The notes beneath the pieces are model-generated. The model had not been told where the DNA came from. It did no database searches and worked only from the letters and a program-made list of their open reading frames with translations. A program made the translations under genes and the position numbers. From Discostella pseudostelligera (taxonomy: Eukaryota > Bacillariophyta > Thalassiosirophyceae > Thalassiosirales > Thalassiosiraceae): DNA of 24,761 bases. The DNA lies in contig JALLBK010000119.1 in assembly GCA_036940085.1 (NCBI GenBank), forward strand, positions 1 through 24,761, given 5' to 3'. Below, piece after piece: positions 18,461-24,761 of this stretch (its first letter is position 1; each line of letters starts with the position of its first letter).

Positions 18461-20313
18461 ATGCTCCTCGCCACATCCGCCTTCCGCCGCGGGTCCTCCA
18501 ACGCCGTCATTGCCGCGTCCCTTCGTCATCAATGGTCATCTTGTCCCCGCTTCCTCTCATCTGTATCTCCAACAAATGGGGGTGACGGTGACGATACCGA
18601 CGACAAACAACCAAGCCATCATGAGGCTGGTGTAGCGGATGCACATGCTGCAGGTGCAGAGGATACTGTTGCCGCTACTATTGATCATGGAGCCGATGGT
18701 GCAAAGGCCCACTCCAGCGACGCATTTTCAGACGATGTGCCCTCCCCCGTACAGCCGTCACCCCCCTCCAGCGCTAAAACTACCACTACAAATAATAATA
18801 ATGCGAACAGTAATACAGCCCCCGAACAACCAGGATGGCTCAACACCATCAACCTCCGCCCTTCTGACGTAGTCAACGAACTCAATCGTCACATCGTTGG
18901 TCAATCCGCCGCCAAACGTGCCGTGGCCATTGCTATGCGCAATCGATGGCGTCGTCGTCAATTATCTCCCGGATTACTAAAGGAGGTAACACCCCGAAAT
19001 GTATTAATGATTGGCCCCACCGGCTGTGGTAAAACCGAGGTGGCTCGACGTATGGCAAAATTAAGTGATGCACCATTTCTCAAAGTCGAGGCTACGAAAT
19101 TTACCGAGGTGGGATATCATGGTCGGGATGTGGACCAGATTGTTCGGGATTTGATGGATGTTAGCATGGCATTGACGAAGAAACGACAAATGGAAAGATT
19201 GCGCGAGGAGGCCAAATTATTGGTAGATGATCGGATATTGGATATACTCGTGGGGCCATCGACATCGGGGACGAAAGGACAACGAGAGTCTTTTCGGAAT
19301 ATGCTTGATGAGGGCATGTTGGAGAGTCAAGAGATTCAGATTGATGTTCCCCAGAATTTGGGATCCGCGGGGGGTAGCAAGGATGGGGATGGAGCGGTAC
19401 TAGCGTTTGGTACTGATTCGAGTAGTGTGAATCCGCAGGCGGTGGCAGATTTGATGAAGAGGTTGGGTGCCATGGGCGGTGGTGGACGTGGTGGACGGGG
19501 AGGTTTTGATGGACCGGCTATGGAGAAGAAGAAGTTGCCCATATCTGAAGCGCGGGAGGTTATCCTCGAGGTGGAGATTGAGAAGATGCTCGAGAAGGTA
19601 GATTTGAAGAAGGAGGCGATTGCTGCCGCGGAGGAATCGGGAATTGTCTTCATCGATGAGATTGATAAGATTTGCTCGAGTAGGGACTTTACATCCAAGT
19701 CCGCAGACGCCAGTTCCGAGGGAGTGCAGCGAGATCTCCTACCGCTAGTGGAGGGTACGACCATTAGTACCAAATACGGGAATGTCGATACTGATTACAT
19801 GCTATTTATTGCGAGTGGGGCGTTTCATGCAGTCAAACCGAGTGATATGCTCCCGGAGCTACAGGGTCGATTGCCCATTCGAGTGGAGCTTAATGGATTG
19901 ACGGAAGAGGATTTGTACAAAATTCTAACGGAGCCGGAAGCCAATGTAAGTAACATATCGTGCTGTGCATGTGCTCTTCCGTATATGACCCCAAATTTCT
20001 TACGCTATCATCCCGTTGATAAATATAGTTGGTTATCCAGCAAACTGAATTAATAAAAACGGAAGGAATCACCCTAACCTTCGATGACGATGCTCTTCGA
20101 GAGATTGCCAAATGTGCCGCTCATCTAAATAGGACTGTGGAAAATATTGGTGCCCGTCGGCTGCATACTGTCATGGAACGCATAATGGAGGAAATCAGTT
20201 TCCAGGCCGCGGAAATGGAGAAGGGAGCCGAAGTCAAAGTGACAAAGAAATTGGTGAAGGATCGGTTGTCAGATGTTTTGTTGACGAGCGATTTGTCCAA
20301 ATATATTCTTTAA
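18461..20313 (+). CDS. hslU: HslU (ClpY) AAA+ ATPase of the mitochondrial HslUV protease, two exons
   Basis: Exons 18461-19945 and 20029-20313, joined across an 83-nt GT-AG intron (GTAAGT...ATATAG) in phase 0, give 589 residues. Bacterial HslU has about 443; the excess is the N-terminus plus inserts. Residues 1-35 (MLLATSAFRRGSSNAVIAASLRHQW) are basic and Ser/Ala-rich, a typical mitochondrial presequence, followed by about 90 low-complexity residues. The AAA+ core has GPTGCGKT (185-192), a pore-loop GYHGRD (about 218-223, GYVG in bacteria), an I domain with a Gly-rich stretch (GAMGGGGRGGRGG), Walker B IVFIDEIDK (395-403) and the sensor-2 block ENIGARRLHTVMERIMEE. The C-terminus LSKYIL keeps the bacterial tail that docks into HslV. 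HslU unfolds substrates with ATP and feeds them to HslV in the matrix; HslV is not in this window. Confidence 0.95.
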
Positions 20314-20415
20314 CGTCTAAACTCCCTTCGATGACTTTTCGTTCTCTAGTGTTACACGCCTATTTAAAATAAGTGAAGACGGTATGCCATGCAAAACGCG
20401 CCGACACTAACATTA

Positions 20416-21171
20416 TTAGCAACAACTTCTTGATTGCTCGGTTGGCTTTCCTAAATCTAACCCGACATCCTCTTCCAAGTATTCACCTCCCAATTGAAGC
20501 GGAGGTGGCACTTTTTTGGCAACGTCCAAAAACAGACTCTCGACTTTGTCCCCATCCTTTGCCGATGTTTCGATGTACATGGCATCAATACTATTTGCAT
20601 ACCTCTCTCCGGTGCCACGATCGATCAATCTATCCTCATTCAAATCTAATTTATTCCCACACACTACCAACACCAAATCCGGCGGTGTATTTTGTTTCAG
20701 CTCATTGACCCAATCTTGCAATGCAGTAAAGCTTCCCGGCTTTGTAATGTCATAAACAAGGATAGCAGCAGAACTTCCCCGGTAGTACATGGGTGCGAGA
20801 GATCTGTATTTTTCTTGACCTGCCGTATCCCATATTTTGAATCCAATGTTGCGTTGATTGATTTTATTCACACTGTCTTCAGTAGTTGTTGGTGTGGAAT
20901 TATTCTCCATGGGTATGACTACTGATTTGCTCATGAAACTTGCGCCAATAGTAGCTTCTGAGTATGGGCGGAACTCATTGGTTACAAATCGTAGGCAAAG
21001 ACTGTATGGATAGATGGTGTAAAGTTGCGGGTGTGTGTTGTTAGAATCACACTCTAGACAGTAGGAGTACCACTATTACACATCGTCGATGACGAGTCTC
21101 ACGTCTCACCTCGATTTGCCAACTCCACTCTCACCGAGGAGGACCACTTTGACGGATTCGATATTCGACAT
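20416..21171 (-). CDS. Rab5-like small GTPase, two exons
   Basis: Exon 1 is 21171-21110 and exon 2 is 21001-20416, with a 108-nt GT-AG intron (GTGAGA...TACAG); 215 residues result. The splice falls inside the P-loop and rebuilds GESGVGKSSLCLRFV. Switch I reads FRPYSEATIGASF; switch II is WDTAGQEKYRSLAPMYYRG, the Rab5-group signature. GNKLDL binds guanine and ETSAK completes the site. The C-terminus SRSCC is a double-cysteine geranylgeranylation signal. Rab5 proteins control early endosome fusion and vacuolar sorting. Residues about 49-72, between switch I and switch II, hold an Asn/Thr-rich insert roughly 18 residues longer than in typical Rab5, in the interswitch region that contacts effectors. 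The gene converges with HslU across 102 bp. A related endosomal Rab is possible, but Rab5 is the best fit. Confidence 0.9.
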
Positions 21172-21391
21172 GGTAGTATGAATAGTTAAGCAGGGTGAGT
21201 TCGTCGTCGTATTAGTAGAGCAGTAGGCAATGTTCTAGTGCTGGTGCTAGCGTCGGTGGATATGTAGGAAGCGGAAGGCGGAAGTGAAAGCCGGAAGGCG
21301 GTTCTTCCCGCCGTTTTCGCCGCAATGTTCTTCGCCAAATATTCTTCCCGCTATTTTCGCCACTATACATCGCCAAAATTTCGCCGTTCTC

Positions 21392-21429
21392 ACGGGGCGC
21401 AGCCCCGTTCTCACGGCCGTGAGAACGGG
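21392..21429. repeat. Overlapping hairpin and 26-bp perfect palindrome
   Basis: Bases 21404-21429 are a perfect 26-bp palindrome with no spacer, centred between 21416 and 21417 (left arm CCCGTTCTCACGG). Overlapping it on the left, ACGGGGC (21392-21398) pairs with GCCCCGT (21402-21408) around the loop GCA. CGTTCTCACGG thus occurs twice in direct and once in inverted orientation within 43 bp. Confidence 0.85.
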
Positions 21430-21433
21430 AGAA

Positions 21434-21463
21434 GGGGGGGAAGGGGAGGGAGGAGAAGGGGGG
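21434..21463 (+). other. Potential G-quadruplex in a polypurine tract
   Basis: Four G-runs (21434-21440, 21443-21446, 21448-21450, 21458-21463) are separated by loops of 2, 1 and 7 bases, which fits the usual G3+N1-7 rule. It sits inside a purine-rich stretch (about 21421-21490) beside the 26-bp palindrome, about 265 bp upstream of the Rab start on the strand opposite its mRNA. Confidence 0.5.
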
Positions 21464-21530
21464 AAGAGAGGAAACAAGAGGGAGAGAGGACAGACGAGTA
21501 AAAATTCGCCGTCTCCATAAAAAAAATAAT

Positions 21531-22398
21531 CACTCTCTCACATGCATCTCTCATTTCATTGAATACATCATTAATGTCACCCACCACTCAAATATCGAGT
21601 GAGCCTCTCCCTTTGTGAATCGAAGCGTGAAACTCGGTCGGCACCGAGATAATATATCAATCTACAAGTGGGTAAATTTTCAGCAAAAAATATTGAGTGG
21701 ACGCAACGATATTTTTCTGCAATGGTTTTTGGGGAGGTGGAATTCGCACATGCGACAACCCATCACTCAAATATCGAGTGAGCCTCTCCCTTTGTGAATC
21801 GAAGCGTGAAAATCGGTCGGCACCGAGATAATATATCAATCTACGCGTGGGTAAATTTTCATCAACAAATATTGAGTGGACGCAAAGATATTTTACTGCA
21901 ATGGTTTTTGGGGGGAATACACTCTCTCACATGCATCTCTCATTTCATTGAATACATCATTAATCTAACCCACCACTCAAATATCGAGTGAGCCTCTCCC
22001 TTTGTGAATCGAAGCGTGAAACTCGGTCGGCACCGAGATAATATATCAATCTACAAGTGGGTAAATTTTCAGCAAAAAATATTGAGTGGACGCAAAGATA
22101 TTTTTCTGCAATGGTTTTTGGGGAGGTGGAATTCGCACTGTTACATGGACAGACCGATGCGCCTGTCCCTCGTTATTTTTCGATCGTACCTACCAGTGCT
22201 TTCTTTGAAACCCGAAGCATAGACAATATTGCTCGGCACTTTTAGTTATCGGTTTCTGGTCCTTTTAATCACAAGAAAGGCCCAACTGGCCGCCGCGCCA
22301 TCTTAGGAATTTTGGTGGGTTTGCCGCTAGGGNTTTCATCAACAAATATTGAGTGGACGCAAAGATATTTTACTGCAATGGTTTTTGGGGGGAATACA
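21531..22398. repeat. Mosaic array of 160-219 bp repeat units in two subtypes
   Basis: Unit A1 is 21531-21749 and A2 is 21920-22138; they align without gaps at an offset of 389 bp. Unit B1 (21758-21920) shares the core but differs in its tail (TTTTCATCAACAAATATTG and GGGGGGAATACAC, against TTTTCAGCAAAAAATATTG and GGGGAGGTGGAATTCGCAC). A partial B copy is at 22334-22398, starting directly after the N at 22333. Each full unit has two potential hairpins: CACTC/GAGTG (21585-21601 in A1) and CTCGGT/ACCGAG (21633-21648). The B1 hairpin has lost its outer pair by one base change. Stop codons interrupt the frames, so I see no coding function. The family is not identified. Confidence 0.85.
22139..22333. 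other. Unique spacer between repeat units, ending in an N
   Basis: About 195 bp of non-repeated sequence separates unit A2 from the partial B unit. It ends at the ambiguous base 22333, exactly where repeat sequence resumes, which suggests an assembly join. No gene or element is recognised. Confidence 0.4.
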
Positions 22399-22476
22399 CA
22401 TTGGTAAATTTTCATCAAATATTGAAATCTTAACGAGTTATAAATACCCCTCCCAGCACAAGAAACAACCACCTCA

Positions 22477-24761
22477 TCAGCCCCTCTTCATTTGGAAATA
22501 TGATGTGATTCTTACTGGTGTTTTCCCAGACCCCTTCTCTGGGAACGGTTCAATTTCACGCTTGATACAACTTGTTTTGTATTCCCGAACACGCACTCCA
22601 ATAGCCCCGTAAGTAGGTTGACTTGCCCGACTTCCTTTCTTCTTGTTATTCTCCTCTTCTTCTTCTGCATTCCTGCCTTCCAATTCCCACATCTTCCGAA
22701 ACGCTCGGGCTTCGATTTCATCGGATAAGTCTTTCAACTCCTTCTCATTTTTTATCCCATGAAGCCGAAAAGTATCGAACTCGCCTTTGGATAGAACAAA
22801 TTGGCACAGCTCCAGTGAGTGCCTTGCATTAGCATGCTCGCTGTATTGTTGGGGTAACTCTGCATCTTTCCATTGCTGCAGTCCTTTCAATCGACGTTGG
22901 TTATACATTTCAAAGAGCATCTGTCCAATGCCCTTTCCCTTACTGCTAGGTTTTTGAATGTTTACTTCGGCCTGAGCATTCCACTCTAAGCCTGGATGTT
23001 GAGGCTGTGGCTCATGTGCCGCCACGTCCACTGTTTCAACTGTTTCAATTCGTCTTCTAACATCGCGTTCGACCTCCGCCACCCCCCTGTCTGCAACATC
23101 CCGATCTGCCATCCCCCCAAGTGCCAACTCCGGAATTGGCGCAGATCGTTTTTTGGCAACGCGAGGAGAAGTGGATGAACTTCGAGATGACGGGGAATCC
23201 TGCCTAGCATGAGTCAGCTGCTCTCTTAGTTTATCCATCTCACTCTCTTTTTCAGCAAGTCGATTGTGTATGAAGCTCAATTGATTATCGTAAAGTAAAT
23301 CTCTCTTTTGTGAATTGGATATGACCTGTTTCATTGTAGCACTTGCTTCTTTACTTGCTACGACAAGCTGGTTGAGAGTCGCCGTAAGTCCAAACATATC
23401 TGGAGTTGTCTCGGCAATCTCAGGATTATTATTACAATAATCAGCATGAATTGCATCAGACCATTTGGCAAGTACAACTGCTGGTGCAATCCCCTGATGC
23501 CCAATCTTTGCTGCACATGCAACTTCTCGCAGCTTGGATGATATGGCATTACTAGCTTTCATCTCAGTAGTCACTTGATTGTGATACATGACAAGCGATG
23601 CTGCACATGTCTCTAGCACTCGATAGAGGTGCCCTGCAGGCCCAAAATCAGGAAGGGATACAACAAAAAGCTCCTTGATGAATGAATCAACATCGCTCCT
23701 CTGTGTGTCCAGATCGTCTGTTCTGAGGCATTCAAAGCTTGGTAACTTGACATTTGCCCGTACATTACTCCACCCAGCAAGTGCCTTCCCTGCTGCTATT
23801 CCACGCACCACATTCCTGTCATCGGCATACGAATCAAGATTTGTACCAGTAGAGTGACCAGTGCGGCTGCATATTTCACCAATACTCAAATCATGATGAA
23901 TCAAAAGCTGGGACACCGAACCCTTTCGTAATGATTTTGATGATATTTCTTTCTGCAGCTTATCTGGGGTGTTTTTAGGAAGCACCCCGCGCATGATGGC
24001 TGTGATCTTCTTTGAAACAGTATCACTCTTAATACTATGGAGGTGGGGAAACAAGAATGATTCGGTGTCTTGGCGTGTTGATGGACGGTGTAGGCCCCAC
24101 TCAACAGCCCAAAATGCCCCAACACAATGATAAAAGTCACTCTTAGTCACTCTTCCAATCATCCTTGTTGGAAAACATGGGCATTGCATATTTTTTCATA
24201 TTCTTCAACTCAGTCCATACAACATCGGGACATTGAAACCTTCCTCCATGATACATAAAGTTGGAAGTGTTCAAAAACTTGGCTTCTCCACCTCTACCCA
24301 CAGCCATGAATGTGATGGCAATTATTGCTCTGTGTTGAAGAGGTCCGTCCGGCTGTGGCCCAGGAGTTGCTTTCTGAACAAGAGCCTTCAGGATATATGC
24401 CAAGTCAATCATGGACACAAAGTCTTTGATTTGTGCATACTCAGAGTGGGTCTCAGTGTAGAAATTTGACGAATACAAGGGACGCACTGTGGTAGCACCA
24501 AATACATAATCACTCCCAATTGCATTGTGAAAACGTTTACAAGCTTTCTCAAATTGTGGGCGTATGCGTGTCCAAAACTTTGGGACATCATTTGCATTGA
24601 GACCAGCGAAATCTTCATGTTGGGGAAACTTGCCACGGAGGAGTGTGATAATATTTCCGATGTATTGAGAAATGGTTACAACTTTAAGAATCTGTACTTG
24701 TTGGTCATCATTGATATCACCTCCTCCTTTTGGTAGTTTTGGTACGAAAGTCCCCGTGAAC
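22477..24761 (-). pseudogene. Tyrosine recombinase of Crypton-like type, frameshifted by a 10-bp tandem duplication, 5' end outside window
   Basis: Two overlapping frames form one gene: 24760-24143 (open at the right edge) and 24189-22477. The first has the box-I arginine in MAVGRGGEAKF (codon 24295-24293). The second has SKSLRKG (Arg codon 23928-23926) and SRTGHSTGTNLDSY, in which His and the putative nucleophile Tyr (23829-23827) are nine residues apart, as in XerD. The frames separate at a perfect 10-bp tandem repeat, 24135-24144 and 24145-24154; similar text (KSD) is read on both sides, so the extra copy explains the shift. After the catalytic part comes a 400-residue tail with a coiled-coil-like stretch (NRLAEKESEMDKLREQL), an Arg/Ser-rich linker, and a C-terminal block (QMLFEMYNQRRLKGLQQW) that might be a GCR1-like DNA-binding domain. 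Crypton is inferred from a lone recombinase in a stramenopile-like genome; DIRS/Ngaro or other YR elements are alternatives. Confidence 0.72.
24135..24154 (-). repeat. 10-bp tandem duplication causing a frameshift
   Basis: AGTCACTCTT occurs twice in a row (24135-24144 and 24145-24154). On the coding strand it reads AAGAGTGACT twice. One copy would leave a single continuous recombinase frame; the second shifts the frame and creates a TGA at 24143-24145. Confidence 0.9.

Larger units (their letters stand above)
21172..21530. other. Upstream region of the Rab gene: GGCGAAA/GCGGGAA motifs, palindrome, polypurine tract
   Basis: No gene is supported here. Bases 21300-21385 repeat TTCTTCCCGC and TTTTCGCC motifs in two degenerate units of about 40 bp. 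Read toward the Rab gene these are GCGGGAA and GGCGAAA, which resemble E2F half-sites. This is followed by a hairpin and a perfect palindrome (21392-21429), then a purine-only-rich stretch to about 21500. Confidence 0.5.
22399..24761 (-). mobile_element. Remnant of a Crypton-like DNA transposon, right end outside window
   Basis: The recombinase gene fills most of this interval, and the preceding repeats end about 80 bp from its stop codon. No terminal inverted repeats were seen, which is normal for Cryptons. The left limit is arbitrary, set after the last repeat unit; whether the 21531-22398 array belongs to the element is unresolved. The frameshift suggests this copy no longer makes a full recombinase. 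Confidence 0.45.

Noticed and set aside
21531..22398. CRISPR-like array
   Set aside because: Units are too long, spacers are absent or not uniform, and the genome is eukaryotic.
24409..24636. 75-codon minus-strand frame at the right edge
   Set aside because: It overlaps the open recombinase frame that runs uninterrupted from 24760 to 24143 and has no family resemblance.

Overview
This window is nuclear eukaryotic DNA, most likely from a diatom or a closely related photosynthetic stramenopile. Genes are compact, with short introns (about 79-262 nt, mostly GT-AG). One gene product carries a signal peptide followed by a phenylalanine-containing cleavage region, as in proteins imported into secondary plastids. 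Another is a mitochondrial-type HslU. A Crypton-like tyrosine recombinase lies at the right edge. The phylum is inferred from these traits, not from a marker gene.

Layout. 3-1004 (+): 3' part of a flavin-reductase-like protein, cut by the window edge. 1119-4394 (-): large RNA-binding protein ending in a SECIS-binding-protein-2 type L7Ae domain, preceded by three U2AF-homology-like RRMs. 4749-5909 (+): probable plastid protein of unknown function in four exons, one intron probably GC-AG. 6016-7886: near-perfect 935-bp tandem duplication. 7245-8475 (-): intact two-exon CRAL-TRIO (Sec14-like) gene; the duplication left a headless copy of its 3' part at 6310-6951. 8907-9777 (+): YKT6 R-SNARE. 10392-12597 (+): signal recognition particle receptor alpha, three exons. 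13192 or 13360 to 17666 (+): full-length ABCC/MRP-type transporter. 18461-20313 (+): mitochondrial HslU ATPase. 20416-21171 (-): Rab5-like GTPase with an interswitch insertion. 21172-22476: gene-free stretch with a 26-bp perfect palindrome, a polypurine/G-quadruplex tract and a mosaic array of about 160-219 bp repeats. 22477-24761 (-): tyrosine recombinase gene split by a 10-bp tandem duplication and running off the right edge.

Functional picture. The genes do not form a single pathway. YKT6, SRP receptor alpha, the Rab5-like GTPase, the Sec14-like protein and the ABC transporter all act on membranes or the secretory/endosomal system, while HslU is mitochondrial proteolysis and the SBP2-like protein is selenocysteine translation. 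Three intergenic regions (upstream of the SBP2-like/plastid pair, of SRP receptor alpha and of the ABC transporter) carry copies of the E2F-type sequence TTTGGCGGGAA(A).

The least ordinary items are the SBP2-like architecture with its repeated KKPFAW motif, the recombinase broken by a 10-bp duplication beside a repeat array, the 935-bp tandem duplication, and the shared promoter element. All exon structures were built by eye from splice signals, phase and family similarity; none is confirmed by transcript data. Single N bases at 18239 and 22333 may mark assembly joins.
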